Notes: generated by a model from the sequence alone, not told the origin. Positions 46,452-60,086 are shown, counted from the stretch's first letter. The stretch is DNA of 64,000 nt from Limanda limanda (GCF_963576545.1 NW_026870554.1:62001-126000), one strand, 5' to 3'. Numbers and translations are program-made.

Positions 46452-49400
46452 CCAAATGTCACTAAACAGCTGGAAACGGGGAGATAAGCCTTTTTTGGAA
46501 GCATTGATTAAGATTTCTGACTTTTTCATCACATGTCAGCCCAAGTGTCAGAAAAGCGCTGGAAACAGGGAGATCTGCCTTTTTTTGGAAGAAAAGGTTA
46601 TATTCTCGAATTTTTCATCACACATCATCCCAAATGTCACTAAACAGCTGGAAACGGGGAGATCAGCCTTTTTTGGAAGCATTGATTAAGATTTCTGACT
46701 TTTTCATCACATGTCAGCCCAAGTGTCAGAAAAGCGCTGGAAACAGGGAGATAAGCCTTTTTTGGAAGAAAAGGTTAAATTCTTGAATTTTTCATCACAC
46801 ATCATCCCAAATGTCACTAAACAGCTGGAAACGGGGAGATAAGCCTTTTTTGGAAGCAATGGTTAACATTTTGACTTTTTCATCACATATCAGCTCCAGT
46901 GTCAGAAAAGCGCTGGAAACAGGGAGATCTGCCTTTTTTTGGAAGAAAAGGTTAAATTCTTGAATTTTTCATCACACATCATCCCAAATGTCACTAAACA
47001 GCTGGAAACGGGGAGATAAGCCTTTTTTGGAAGCAATGGTTAACATTTTGACTTTTTCATCACATATCAGCTCCAGTGTCAGAAAAGCGCTGGAAACAGG
47101 GAGATCTGCCTTTTTTTGGAAGAAAAGGTTAAATTCTTGAATTTTTCATCACACATCATCCCAAATGTCACTAAACAGCTGGAAACGGGGAGATCAGCCT
47201 TTTTTGGAAGCATTGATTAAGATTTCTGACTTTTTCATCACATGTCAGCCCAAGTGTCAGAAAAGCGCTGGAAACAGGGAGATAAGCCTTTTTTGGAAGA
47301 AATGGTTAAATTCTTGAATTTTTCATCACACATCATCCCAAATGTCACTAAACAGCTGGAAACGGGGAGATCAGCCTTTTTTAGAAGCATTGATTAAGAT
47401 TTCTGACTTTTTCATCACATGTCAGCCTAAGTGTCAGAAAAGCGCTGGAAACAGGGAGATAAGCCTTTTTTGGAAGAAATTGTTAAATTCTTGAATTTTT
47501 CATCACACATCATCCCAAATGTCACTAAACAGCTGGAAACGGGGAGATAAGCCTTTTTTGGAAGCATTGATTAAGATTTCTGACTTTTTCATCACATGTC
47601 AGCCCAAGTGTCAGAAAAGCGCTGGAAACAGGGAGATCTGCCTTTTTTTGGAAGAAAAGGTTATATTCTCGAATTTTTCATCACACATCATCCCAAATGT
47701 CACTAAACAGCTGGAAACGGGGAGATCAGCCTTTTTTGGAAGCATTGATTAAGATTTCTGACTTTTTCATCACATGTCAGCCCAAGTGTCAGAAAAGCGC
47801 TGGAAACAGGGAGATCTGCCTTTTTTGGAAGAAATTGTTAAATTCTTGAATTTTTCATCACACATCATCCCAAATGTCACTAAACAGCTGGAAACGGGGA
47901 GATAAGCCTTTTTTGGAAGCATTGATTAAGATTTCTGACTTTTTCATCACATGTCAGCCCAAGTGTCAGAAAAGCGCTGGAAACAGGGAGATAAGCCTTT
48001 TTTGGAAGAAATGGTTAAATTCTTGAATTTTTCATCACACATCATCCCAAATGTCACTAAACAGCTGGAAACGGGGAGATCAGCCTTTTTTAGAAGCATT
48101 GATTAAGATTTCTGACTTTTTCATCACATGTCAGCCCAAGTGTCAGAAAAGCGCTGGAAACAGGGAGATAAGCCTTTTTTGGAAGAAAAGGTTAAATTCT
48201 TGAATTTTTCATCACACATCATCCCAAATGTCACTAAACAGCTGGAAACGGGGAGATAAGCCTTTTTTGGAAGCAATGGTTAACATTTTGACTTTTTCAT
48301 CACATATCAGCTCCAGTGTCAGAAAAGCGCTGGAAACAGGGAGATCTGCCTTTTTTTGGAAGAAAAGGTTAAATTCTTGAATTTTTCATCACACATCATC
48401 CCAAATGTCACTAAACAGCTGGAAACGGGGAGATAAGCCTTTTTTGGAAGCAATGGTTAACATTTTGACTTTTTCATCACATATCAGCTCCAGTGTCAGA
48501 AAAGCGCTGGAAACAGGGAGATCTGCCTTTTTTTGGAAGAAAAGGTTAAATTCTTGAATTTTTCATCACACATCATCCCAAATGTCACTAAACAGCTGGA
48601 AACGGGGAGATAAGCCTTTTTTGGAAGCATTGATTAAGATTTCTGACTTTTTCATCACATGTCAGCCTAAGTGTCAGAAAAGCGCTGGAAACAGGGAGAT
48701 AAGCCTTTTTTGGAAGAAATGGTTAAATTCTTGAATTTTTCATCACACATCATCCCAAATGTCACTAAACAGCTGGAAACGGGGAGATAAGCCTTTTTTG
48801 GAAGCATTGATTAAGATTTCTGACTTTATCATCACATGTCAGCCCAAGTGTCAGAAAAGCGCTGGAAACAGGGAGATCTGCCTTTTTTTGGAAGAAAAGG
48901 TTATATTCTCGAATTTTTCATCACACATCATCCCAAATGTCACTAAACAGCTGGAAACGGGGAGATCAGCCTTTTTTGGAAGCATTGATTAAGATTTCTG
49001 ACTTTTTCATCACATGTCAGCCCAAGTGTCAGAAAAGCGCTGGAAACAGGGAGATCTGCCTTTTTTGGAAGAAATGGTTAAATTCTTGAATTTTTCATCA
49101 CACATCATCCCAAATGTCACTAAACAGCTGGAAACGGGGAGATAAGCCTTTTTTGGAAGCATTGATTAAGATTTCTGACTTTTTCATCACATGTCAGCCC
49201 AAGTGTCAGAAAAGCGCTGGAAACAGGGAGATAAGCCTTTTTTGGAAGAAATGGTTAAATTCTTGAATTTTTCATCACACATCATCCCAAATGTCACTAA
49301 ACAGCTGGAAACGGGGAGATCAGCCTTTTTTAGAAGCATTGATTAAGATTTCTGACTTTTTCATCACATGTCAGCCCAAGTGTCAGAAAAGCGCTGGAAA

Positions 49401-52123
49401 CAGGGAGATAAGCCTTTTTTGGAAGAAAAGGTTAAATTCTTGAATTTTTCATCACACATCATCCCAAATGTCACTAAACAGCTGGAAACGGGGAGATAAG
49501 CCTTTTTTGGAAGCAATGGTTAACATTTTGACTTTTTCATCACATATCAGCTCCAGTGTCAGAAAAGCGCTGGAAACAGGGAGATCTGCCTTTTTTTGGA
49601 AGAAAAGGTTAAATTCTTGAATTTTTCATCACACATCATCCCAAATGTCACTAAACAGCTGGAAACGGGGAGATAAGCCTTTTTTGGAAGCAATGGTTAA
49701 CATTTTGACTTTTTCATCACATATCAGCTCCAGTGTCAGAAAAGCGCTGGAAACAGGGAGATCTGCCTTTTTTTGGAAGAAAAGGTTAAATTCTTGAATT
49801 TTTCATCACACATCATCCCAAATGTCACTAAACAGCTGGAAACGGGGAGATAAGCCTTTTTTGGAAGCATTGATTAAGATTTCTGACTTTTTCATCACAT
49901 GTCAGCCTAAGTGTCAGAAAAGCGCTGGAAACAGGGAGATATGCCTTTTTTGGAAGAAATGGTTAAATTCTTGAATTTTTCATCACACATCATCCCAAAT
50001 GTCACTAAACAGCTGGAAACGGGGAGATAAGCCTTTTTTGGAAGCATTGATTAAGATTTCTGACTTTTTCATCACATGTCAGCCCAAGTGTCAGAAAAGC
50101 GCTGGAAACAGGGAGATCTGCCTTTTTTTGGAAGAAAAGGTTATATTCTTGAATTTTTCATCACACATCATCCCAAATGTCACTAAACAGCTGGAAACTG
50201 GGAGATCAGCCTTTTTTGGAAGCATTGATTAAGATTTCTGACTTTTTCATCACATGTCAGCCCAAGTGTCAGAAAAGCGCTGGAAACAGGGAGATCTGCC
50301 TATTTTTGGAAGAAAAGGTTATATTCTTGAATTTTTCATCACACATCATCCCAAATGTCACTAAACAGCTGGAAACGGGGAGATAAGCCTTTTTTGGAAG
50401 CATTGATTAAGATTTCTGACTTTTTCATCACATGTCAGCCCAAGTGTCAGAAAAGCGCTGGAAACAGGGAGATCTGCCTTTTTTGGAAGAAATGGTTAAA
50501 TTCTTGAATTTTTCATCACACATCATCCCAAATGTCACTAAACAGCTGGAAACGGGGAGATAAGCCTTTTTTGGAAGCATTGATTAAGATTTCTGACTTT
50601 TTCATCACATGTCAGCCCAAGTGTCAGAAAAGCGCTGGAAACAGGGAGATAAGCCTTTTTGGAAGAAATGGTTAAATTCTTGAATTTTTCATCACACATC
50701 ATCCCAAATGTCACTAAACAGCTGGAAACGGGGAGATCAGCCTTTTTTGGAAGCATTGATTAAGATTTCTGACTTTTTCATCACATGTCAGCCCAAGTGT
50801 CAGAAAAGCGCTGGAAACAGGGAGATAAGCCTTTTTTGGAAGAAAAGGTTAAATTCTTGAATTTTTCATCACACATCATCCCAAATGTCACTAAACAGCT
50901 GGAAACGGGGAGATAAGCCTTTTTTGGAAGCAATGGTTAACATTTTGACTTTTTCATCACATATCAGCTCCAGTGTCAGAAAAGCGCTGGAAACAGGGAG
51001 ATCTGCCTTTTTTTGGAAGAAAAGGTTAAATTCTTGAATTTTTCATCACACATCATCCCAAATGTCACTAAAACAGCTGGAAACGGGGAGATACGCCTTT
51101 TTTGGAAGCAATGGTTAACATTTTGACTTTTTCATCACATATCAGCTCCAGTGTCAGAAAAGCGCTGGAAACAGGGAGATCTGCCTTTTTTTGGAAGAAA
51201 AGGTTAAATTCTTGAATTTTTCATCACACATCATCCCAAATGTCACTAAACAGCTGGAAACGGGGAGATAAGCCTTTTTTGGAAGCATTGATTAAGATTT
51301 CTGACTTTTTCATCACATGTCAGCCCAAGTGTCAGAAAAGCGCTGGAAACAGGGAGATCTGCCTTTTTTTGGAAGAAAAGGTTATATTCTTGAATTTTTC
51401 ATCACACATCATCCCAAATGTCACTAAACAGCTGGAAACGGGGAGATCAGCCTTTTTTGGAAGCATTGATTAAGATTTCTGACTTTTTCATCACATGTCA
51501 GCCCAAGTGTCAGAAAAGCGCTGGAAACAGGGAGATCTGCCTATTTTTGGAAGAAAAGGTTATATTCTTGAATTTTTCATCACACATCATCCCAAATGTC
51601 ACTAAACAGCTGGAAACGGGGAGATAAGCCTTTTTTGGAAGCATTGATTAAGATTTCTGACTTTTTCATCATATGTCAGCCCAAGTGTCAGAAAAGCGCT
51701 GGAAACAGGGAGATCTGCCTTTTTTGGAAGAAATGGTTAAATTCTTGAATTTTTCATCACCCATCATCCCAAATGTCACTAAACAGCTGGAAACGGGGAG
51801 ATAAGCCTTTTTTGGAAGCATTGATTAAGATTTCTGACTTTTTCATCACATGACAGCCCAAGTGTCAGAAAAGCGCTGGAAACAGGGAGATAAGCCTTTT
51901 TTGGAAGAAATGGTTAAATTCTTGAATTTTTCATCACACATCATCCCAAATGTCACTAAACAGCTGGAAACGGGGAGATCAGCCTTTTTTGGAAGCATTG
52001 ATTAAGATTTCTGACTTTTTCATCACATGTCAGCCCAAGTGTCAGAAAAGCGCTGGAAACAGGGAGATCTGCCTTTTTTTGGAAGAAAAGGTTATATTCT
52101 TGAATTTTTAATCACACATCATC
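44503..52123 (+). repeat. Heptameric HOR domain, copy 2 counterpart
   Basis: Units start at 44503 (4), 45212 (7), 46452 (6), 47515 (7), 48755 (7), 49995 (7) and 51236 (partial). They match 15066-23937 except that only one heptamer follows the tetramer and the 12-bp junction is absent. Shared private markers such as GACTTTATCATC near 48826 (20638 in copy 1), CATCATATG and CACCCATCATC confirm the pairing. Confidence 0.87.
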
Positions 52124-52300
52124 CCAAATGTCACTAAACAGCGGGAAACGGGGAGATAAGCCTTTTTTGGAAGCATTTATTAAGATTTCGGACTTTTTCA
52201 TCACATGTCAGCCCAAGTGTCAGAAAAGCGCTGGAAACAGGGAGATAAGCCTTTTTTGGAAGAAATGGTTAAATTCTTGAATTTTTCATCACACATCATC

Positions 52301-52478
52301 CCAAATGTCACTAAACAGCTGGAAACGGGGAGATAAGCCTTTTTTGGAAGCATTGATTAAGATTTCTGACTTTTTCATCACATATCAGCTCCAGTGTCAG
52401 AAAAGCGCTGGAAACAGGGAGATCTGCCTTTTTTTGGAAGAAAAGGTTAAATTCTTGAATTTTTCATCACACATCATC
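52301..52478 (+). repeat. A1-to-A2 recombinant monomer
   Basis: The A-half begins as A1 (GCATTGATTAAGATTTCTGAC) and ends as A2 (ATATCAGCTCCAGTGTCAG). It is the reciprocal configuration of 27307-27482. It lies just right of the end of duplication copy 2. Copies at 56729 and 58497 keep a B2 half, while the one at 58137 carries TTATATTC with TTTTTAATCAC, a further recombination. Confidence 0.86.
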
Positions 52479-52647
52479 CCAAATGTCACTAAACAGCTGG
52501 AAACGGGGAGATAAGCCTTTTTTGGAAGCAATGGTTAACATTTTCATCACATATCAGCTCCAGTGTCAGAAAAGCGCTGGAAACAGGGAGATCTGCCTTT
52601 TTTTGGAAGAAAAGGTTAAATTCTTGAATTTTTCATCACACATCATC
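52479..52647 (+). repeat. 169-bp A2 monomer with 8-bp deletion
   Basis: This A2 monomer reads TTAACATTTTCATCAC instead of TTAACATTTTGACTTTTTCATCAC, an 8-bp loss between TTTT runs that looks like slippage or microhomology deletion. Identical monomers lie at 56907-57075 and 58675-58843. All three follow an A1-to-A2 recombinant monomer, so a single mutant pair was amplified to three places. Confidence 0.9.
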
Positions 52648-53535
52648 CCAAATGTCACTAAACAGCTGGAAACGGGGAGATAAGCCTTTTTTGGAAGCAT
52701 TGATTAAGATTTCTGACTTTTTCATCACATGTCAGCCTAAGTGTCAGAAAAGCGCTGGAAACAGGGAGATCTGCCTTTTTTTGGAAGAAAAGGTTAAATT
52801 CTTGAATTTTTCATCACACATCATCCCAAATGTCACTAAACAGCTGGAAACGGGGAGATAAGCCTTTTTTGGAAGCATTGATTAAGATTTCTGACTTTTT
52901 CATCACATGTCAGCCCAAGTGTCAGAAAAGCGCTGGAAACAGGGAGATCTGCCTTTTTTTGGAAGAAAAGGTTATATTCTTGAATTTTTCATCACACATC
53001 ATCCCAAATGTCACTAAACAGCTGGAAACGGGGAGATCAGCCTTTTTTGGAAGCATTGATTAAGATTTCTGACTTTTTCATCACATGTCAGCCCAAGTGT
53101 CAGAAAAGCGCTGGAAACAGGGAGATCTGCCTATTTTTGGAAGAAAAGGTTATATTCTTGAATTTTTCATCACACATCATCCCAAATGTCACTAAACAGC
53201 TGGAAACGGTGAGATAAGCCTTTTTTGGAAGCATTGATTAAGATTTCTGACTTTTTCATCACATGTCAGCCCAAGTGTCAGAAAAGCGCTGGAAACAGGG
53301 AGATCTGCCTTTTTTGGAAGAAATGGTTAAATTCTTGAATTTTTCATCACACATCATCCCAAATGTCACTAAACAGCTGGAAACGGGGAGATAAGCCTTT
53401 TTTGGAAGCATTGATTAAGATTTCTGACTTTTTCATCACATGTCAGCCCAAGTGTCAGAAAAGCGCTGGAAACAGGGAGATAAGCCTTTTTTGGAAGAAA
53501 TGGTTAAATTCTTGAATTTTTCATCACACATCATC

Positions 53536-53713
53536 CCAAATGTCACTAAACAGCTGGAAACGGGGAGATCTGCCTTTTTTGGAAGCATTGATTAAGATTT
53601 CTGACTTTTTCATCACATGTCAGCCCAAGTGTCAGAAAAGCGCTGGAAACAGGGAGATCTGCCTTTTTTTGGAAGAAAAGGTTATATTCTTGAATTTTTA
53701 ATCACACATCATC
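53536..53713 (+). repeat. A-half with a B-type GATCTGCC segment
   Basis: The A-half reads AAACGGGGAGATCTGCCTTTTTT, so the GATCTGCC normally found in B follows an A-type ACGGGG core, and the half then continues as A1. The same state occurs only at 59732, in the repeated block 58497-60086. It is either a short conversion tract from B to A or a single TCAG to TCTG change. Confidence 0.75.
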
Positions 53714-56700
53714 CCAAATGTCACTAAACAGCGGGAAACGGGGAGATAAGCCTTTTTTGGAAGCATTTATTAAGATTTCTGACTTTTTCATCACATGTCA
53801 GCCCAAGTGTCAGAAAAGCGCTGGAAACAGGGAGATAAGCCTTTTTTGGAAGAAATGGTTAAATTCTTGAATTTTTCATCACACATCATCCCAAATGTCA
53901 CTAAACAGCTGGAAACGGGGAGATAAGCCTTTTTTGGAAGCATTGATTAAGATTTCTGACTTTTTCATCACATGTCAGCCCAAGTGTCAAAAAAGCGCTG
54001 GAAACAGGGAGATCTGCCTTTTTTTGGAAGAAAAGGTTAAATTCTTGAATTTTTCATCACACATCATCCCAAATGTCACTAAACAGCTGGAAACGGGGAG
54101 ATAAGCCTTTTTTGGAAGCAATGGTTAACATTTTGACTTTTTCATCACATATCAGCTCCAGTGTCAGAAAAGCGCTGGAAACAGGGAGATCTGCCTTTTT
54201 TTGGAAGAAAAGGTTAAATTCTTGAATTTTTCATCACACATCATCCCAAATGTCACTAAACAGCTGGAAACGGGGAGATAAGCCTTTTTTGGAAGCATTG
54301 ATTAAGATTTCTGACTTTTTCATCACATGTCAGCCTAAGTGTCAGAAAAGCGCTGGAAACAGGGAGATATGCCTTTTTTGGAAGAAATGGTTAAATTCTT
54401 GAATTTTTCATCACACATCATCCCAAATGTCACTAAACAGCTGGAAACGGGGAGATAAGCCTTTTTTGGAAGCATTGATTAAGATTTCTGACTTTTTCAT
54501 CACATGTCAGCCCAAGTGTCAGAAAAGCGCTGGAAACAGGGAGATCTGCCTTTTTTTGGAAGAAAAGGTTATATTCTTGAATTTTTCATCACACATCATC
54601 CCAAATGTCACTAAACAGCTGGAAACGGGGAGATCAGCCTTTTTTGGAAGCATTGATTAAGATTTCTGACTTTTTCATCACATGTCAGCCCAAGTGTCAG
54701 AAAAGCGCTGGAAACAGGGAGATCTGCCTATTTTTGGAAGAAAAGGTTATATTCTTGAATTTTTCATCACATATCATCCCAAATGTCACTAAACAGCTGG
54801 AAACGGGGAGATAAGCCTTTTTTGGAAGCATTGATTAAGATTTCTGACTTTTTCATCACATGTCAGCCCAAGTGTCAGAAAAGCGCTGGAAACAGGGAGA
54901 TCTGCCTTTTTTGGAAGAAATGGTTAAATTCTTGAATTTTTCATCACACATCATCCCAAATGTCACTAAACAGCTGGAAACGGGGAGATAAGCCTTTTTT
55001 GGAAGCATTGATTAAGATTTCTGACTTTTTCATCACATGTCAGCCCAAGTGTCAGAAAAGCGCTGGAAACAGGGAGATAAGCCTTTTTTGGAAGAAATGG
55101 TTAAATTCTTGAATTTTTCATCACACATCATCCCAAATGTCACTAAACAGCTGGAAACGGGGAGATCAGCCTTTTTTGGAAGCATTGATTAAGATTTCTG
55201 ACTTTTTCATCACATGTCAGCCCAAGTGTCAGAAAAGCGCTGGAAACAGGGAGATAAGCCTTTTTTGGAAGAAAAGGTTAAATTCTTGAATTTTTCATCA
55301 CACATCATCCCAAATGTCACTAAACAGCTGGAAACGGGGAGATAAGCCTTTTTTGGAAGCAATGGTTAACATTTTGACTTTTTCATCACATATCAGCTCC
55401 AGTGTCAGAAAAGCGCTGGAAACAGGGAGATCTGCCTTTTTTTGGAAGAAAAGGTTAAATTCTTGAATTTTTCATCACACATCATCCCAAATGTCACTAA
55501 ACAGCTGGAAACGGGGAGATACGCCTTTTTTGGAAGCAATGGTTAACATTTTGACTTTTTCATCACATATCAGCTCCAGTGTCAGAAAAGCGCTGGAAAC
55601 AGGGAGATCTGCCTTTTTTTGGAAGAAAAGGTTAAATTCTTGAATTTTTCATCACACATCATCCCAAATGTCACTAAACAGCTGGAAACGGGGAGATAAG
55701 CCTTTTTTGGAAGCATTGATTAAGATTTCTGACTTTTTCATCACATGTCAGCCCAAGTGTCAGAAAAGCGCTGGAAACAGGGAGATCTGCCTTTTTTTGG
55801 AAGAAAAGGTTATATTCTTGAATTTTTCATCACACATCATCCCAAATGTCACTAAACAGCTGGAAACGGGGAGATCAGCCTTTTTTGGAAGCATTGATTA
55901 AGATTTCTGACTTTTTCATCACATGTCAGCCCAAGTGTCAGAAAAGCGCTGGAAACAGGGAGATCTGCCTATTTTTGGAAGAAAAGGTTATATTCTTGAA
56001 TTTTTCATCACACATCATCCCAAATGTCACTAAACAGCTGGAAACGGGGAGATAAGCCTTTTTTGGAAGCATTGATTAAGATTTCTGACTTTTTCATCAT
56101 ATGTCAGCCCAAGTGTCAGAAAAGCGCTGGAAACAGGGAGATCTGCCTTTTTTGGAAGAAATGGTTAAATTCTTGAATTTTTCATCACCCATCATCCCAA
56201 ATGTCACTAAACAGCTGGAAACGGGGAGATAAGCCTTTTTTGGAAGCATTGATTAAGATTTCTGACTTTTTCATCACATGACAGCCCAAGTGTCAGAAAA
56301 GCGCTGGAAACAGGGAGATAAGCCTTTTTTGGAAGAAATGGTTAAATTCTTGAATTTTTCATCACACATCATCCCAAATGTCACTAAACAGCTGGAAACG
56401 GGGAGATCAGCCTTTTTTGGAAGCATTGATTAAGATTTCTGACTTTTTCATCACATGTCAGCCCAAGTGTCAGAAAAGCGCTGGAAACAGGGAGATCTGC
56501 CTTTTTTTGGAAGAAAAGGTTATATTCTTGAATTTTTAATCACACATCATCCCAAATGTCACTAAACAGCGGGAAACGGGGAGATAAGCCTTTTTTGGAA
56601 GCATTTATTAAGATTTCGGACTTTTTCATCACATGTCAGCCCAAGTGTCAGAAAAGCGCTGGAAACAGGGAGATAAGCCTTTTTTGGAAGAAATGGTTAA

Positions 56701-57786
56701 ATTCTTGAATTTTTCATCACACATCATCCCAAATGTCACTAAACAGCTGGAAACGGGGAGATAAGCCTTTTTTGGAAGCATTGATTAAGATTTCTGACTT
56801 TTTCATCACATATCAGCTCCAGTGTCAGAAAAGCGCTGGAAACAGGGAGATCTGCCTTTTTTTGGAAGAAAAGGTTAAATTCTTGAATTTTTCATCACAC
56901 ATCATCCCAAATGTCACTAAACAGCTGGAAACGGGGAGATAAGCCTTTTTTGGAAGCAATGGTTAACATTTTCATCACATATCAGCTCCAGTGTCAGAAA
57001 AGCGCTGGAAACAGGGAGATCTGCCTTTTTTTGGAAGAAAAGGTTAAATTCTTGAATTTTTCATCACACATCATCCCAAATGTCACTAAACAGCTGGAAA
57101 CGGGGAGATAAGCCTTTTTTGGAAGCATTGATTAAGATTTCTGACTTTTTCATCACATGTCAGCCTAAGTGTCAGAAAAGCGCTGGAAACAGGGAGATCT
57201 GCCTTTTTTTGGAAGAAAAGGTTAAATTCTTGAATTTTTCATCACACATCATCCCAAATGTCACTAAACAGCTGGAAACGGGGAGATAAGCCTTTTTTGG
57301 AAGCATTGATTAAGATTTCTGACTTTTTCATCACATGTCAGCCCAAGTGTCAGAAAAGCGCTGGAAACAGGGAGATCTGCCTTTTTTTGGAAGAAAAGGT
57401 TATATTCTTGAATTTTTCATCACACATCATCCCAAATGTCACTAAACAGCTGGAAACGGGGAGATCAGCCTTTTTTGGAAGCATTGATTAAGATTTCTGA
57501 CTTTTTCATCACATGTCAGCCCAAGTGTCAGAAAAGCGCTGGAAACAGGGAGATCTGCCTATTTTTGGAAGAAAAGGTTATATTCTTGAATTTTTCATCA
57601 CACATCATCCCAAATGTCACTAAACAGCTGGAAACGGTGAGATAAGCCTTTTTTGGAAGCATTGATTAAGATTTCTGACTTTTTCATCACATGTCAGCCC
57701 AAGTGTCAGAAAAGCGCTGGAAACAGGGAGATCTGCCTTTTTTGGAAGAAATGGTTAAATTCTTGAATTTTTCATCACACATCATC

Positions 57787-58496
57787 CCAAATGTCACTAA
57801 ACAGCTGGAAACGGGGAGATCAGCCTTTTTTGGAAGCATTGATTAAGATTTCTGACTTTTTCATCACATGTCAGCCCAAGTGTCAGAAAAGCGCTGGAAA
57901 CAGGGAGATCTGCCTTTTTTTGGAAGAAAAGGTTATATTCTTGAATTTTTAATCACACATCATCCCAAATGTCACTAAACAGCGGGAAACGGGGAGATAA
58001 GCCTTTTTTGGAAGCATTTATTAAGATTTCGGACTTTTTCATCACATGTCAGCCCAAGTGTCAGAAAAGCGCTGGAAACAGGGAGATAAGCCTTTTTTGG
58101 AAGAAATGGTTAAATTCTTGAATTTTTCATCACACATCATCCCAAATGTCACTAAACAGCTGGAAACGGGGAGATAAGCCTTTTTTGGAAGCATTGATTA
58201 AGATTTCTGACTTTTTCATCACATATCAGCTCCAGTGTCAGAAAAGCGCTGGAAACAGGGAGATCTGCCTTTTTTTGGAAGAAAAGGTTATATTCTTGAA
58301 TTTTTAATCACACATCATCCCAAATGTCACTAAACAGCGGGAAACGGGGAGATAAGCCTTTTTTGGAAGCATTTATTAAGATTTCGGACTTTTTCATCAC
58401 ATGTCAGCCCAAGTGTCAGAAAAGCGCTGGAAACAGGGAGATAAGCCTTTTTTGGAAGAAATGGTTAAATTCTTGAATTTTTCATCACACATCATC
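57787..58496 (+). repeat. Four-monomer block with an extra recombinant pair
   Basis: Two CAGCGGGAAAC / GATTTCGGAC monomers (about 57965 and 58320) flank an A1-to-A2 recombinant whose B-half ends TTTTTAATCAC. It looks like a local two-monomer duplication that inserted before the next copy of the amplified segment at 58497. Confidence 0.78.
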
Positions 58497-60086
58497 CCAA
58501 ATGTCACTAAACAGCTGGAAACGGGGAGATAAGCCTTTTTTGGAAGCATTGATTAAGATTTCTGACTTTTTCATCACATATCAGCTCCAGTGTCAGAAAA
58601 GCGCTGGAAACAGGGAGATCTGCCTTTTTTTGGAAGAAAAGGTTAAATTCTTGAATTTTTCATCACACATCATCCCAAATGTCACTAAACAGCTGGAAAC
58701 GGGGAGATAAGCCTTTTTTGGAAGCAATGGTTAACATTTTCATCACATATCAGCTCCAGTGTCAGAAAAGCGCTGGAAACAGGGAGATCTGCCTTTTTTT
58801 GGAAGAAAAGGTTAAATTCTTGAATTTTTCATCACACATCATCCCAAATGTCACTAAACAGCTGGAAACGGGGAGATAAGCCTTTTTTGGAAGCATTGAT
58901 TAAGATTTCTGACTTTTTCATCACATGTCAGCCTAAGTGTCAGAAAAGCGCTGGAAACAGGGAGATCTGCCTTTTTTTGGAAGAAAAGGTTAAATTCTTG
59001 AATTTTTCATCACACATCATCCCAAATGTCACTAAACAGCTGGAAACGGGGAGATAAGCCTTTTTTGGAAGCATTGATTAAGATTTCTGACTTTTTCATC
59101 ACATGTCAGCCCAAGTGTCAGAAAAGCGCTGGAAACAGGGAGATCTGCCTTTTTTTGGAAGAAAAGGTTATATTCTTGAATTTTTCATCACACATCATCC
59201 CAAATGTCACTAAACAGCTGGAAACGGGGAGATCAGCCTTTTTTGGAAGCATTGATTAAGATTTCTGACTTTTTCATCACATGTCAGCCCAAGTGTCAGA
59301 AAAGCGCTGGAAACAGGGAGATCTGCCTATTTTTGGAAGAAAAGGTTATATTCTTGAATTTTTCATCACACATCATCCCAAATGTCACTAAACAGCTGGA
59401 AACGGTGAGATAAGCCTTTTTTGGAAGCATTGATTAAGATTTCTGACTTTTTCATCACATGTCAGCCCAAGTGTCAGAAAAGCGCTGGAAACAGGGAGAT
59501 CTGCCTTTTTTGGAAGAAATGGTTAAATTCTTGAATTTTTCATCACACATCATCCCAAATGTCACTAAACAGCTGGAAACGGGGAGATAAGCCTTTTTTG
59601 GAAGCATTGATTAAGATTTCTGACTTTTTCATCACATGTCAGCCCAAGTGTCAGAAAAGCGCTGGAAACAGGGAGATAAGCCTTTTTTGGAAGAAATGGT
59701 TAAATTCTTGAATTTTTCATCACACATCATCCCAAATGTCACTAAACAGCTGGAAACGGGGAGATCTGCCTTTTTTGGAAGCATTGATTAAGATTTCTGA
59801 CTTTTTCATCACATGTCAGCCCAAGTGTCAGAAAAGCGCTGGAAACAGGGAGATCTGCCTTTTTTTGGAAGAAAAGGTTATATTCTTGAATTTTTAATCA
59901 CACATCATCCCAAATGTCACTAAACAGCGGGAAACGGGGAGATAAGCCTTTTTTGGAAGCATTTATTAAGATTTCTGACTTTTTCATCACATGTCAGCCC
60001 AAGTGTCAGAAAAGCGCTGGAAACAGGGAGATAAGCCTTTTTTGGAAGAAATGGTTAAATTCTTGAATTTTTCATCACACATCATC
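58497..60086 (+). repeat. Repeat of 52301-53890
   Basis: Nine monomers match 52301-53890 at an offset of 6196 bp (35 monomers). They include the A1-to-A2 recombinant, the 8-bp deletion, AAACGGTGAG, and the A-half with GATCTGCC. The match then ends: 53891 continues with a B2 half reading TTAAATTC, while 60087 has an eight-T tract and TTATATTC. Confidence 0.86.

Larger units (their letters stand above)
30384..52248 (+). repeat. 28.2-kb-offset segmental duplication, copy 2
   Basis: This repeats 2187-24062 monomer by monomer apart from the 40253-46451 interval. Private changes I noticed include CATCATCTCAAATG near 33511, GTCAGAAAGGCG near 35926, one A lost at CATCCCAATG near 36888, an extra T in GAGATTAAGCC near 37096, AAACTGGGAGATCAG near 50196, a five-T tract near 50657 and CACTAAAACAGC near 51069. 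They are sparse, so the duplication is recent compared with divergence among monomers. I did not count them exhaustively. Confidence 0.87.
49995..57786 (+). repeat. 4428-bp (25-monomer) tandem unit
   Basis: The order 49995-53358 recurs at 54423-57786, an offset of 4428 bp, with the GATATGCC monomer just before each start. The first unit therefore runs 49995-54422; the second diverges at 57787, where a GATCAGCC monomer replaces A1/B1. Shared rare markers are CATCATATG, ATGACAGCCC, GATTTCGGAC, the 8-bp deletion and AAACGGTGAG. Confidence 0.87.
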
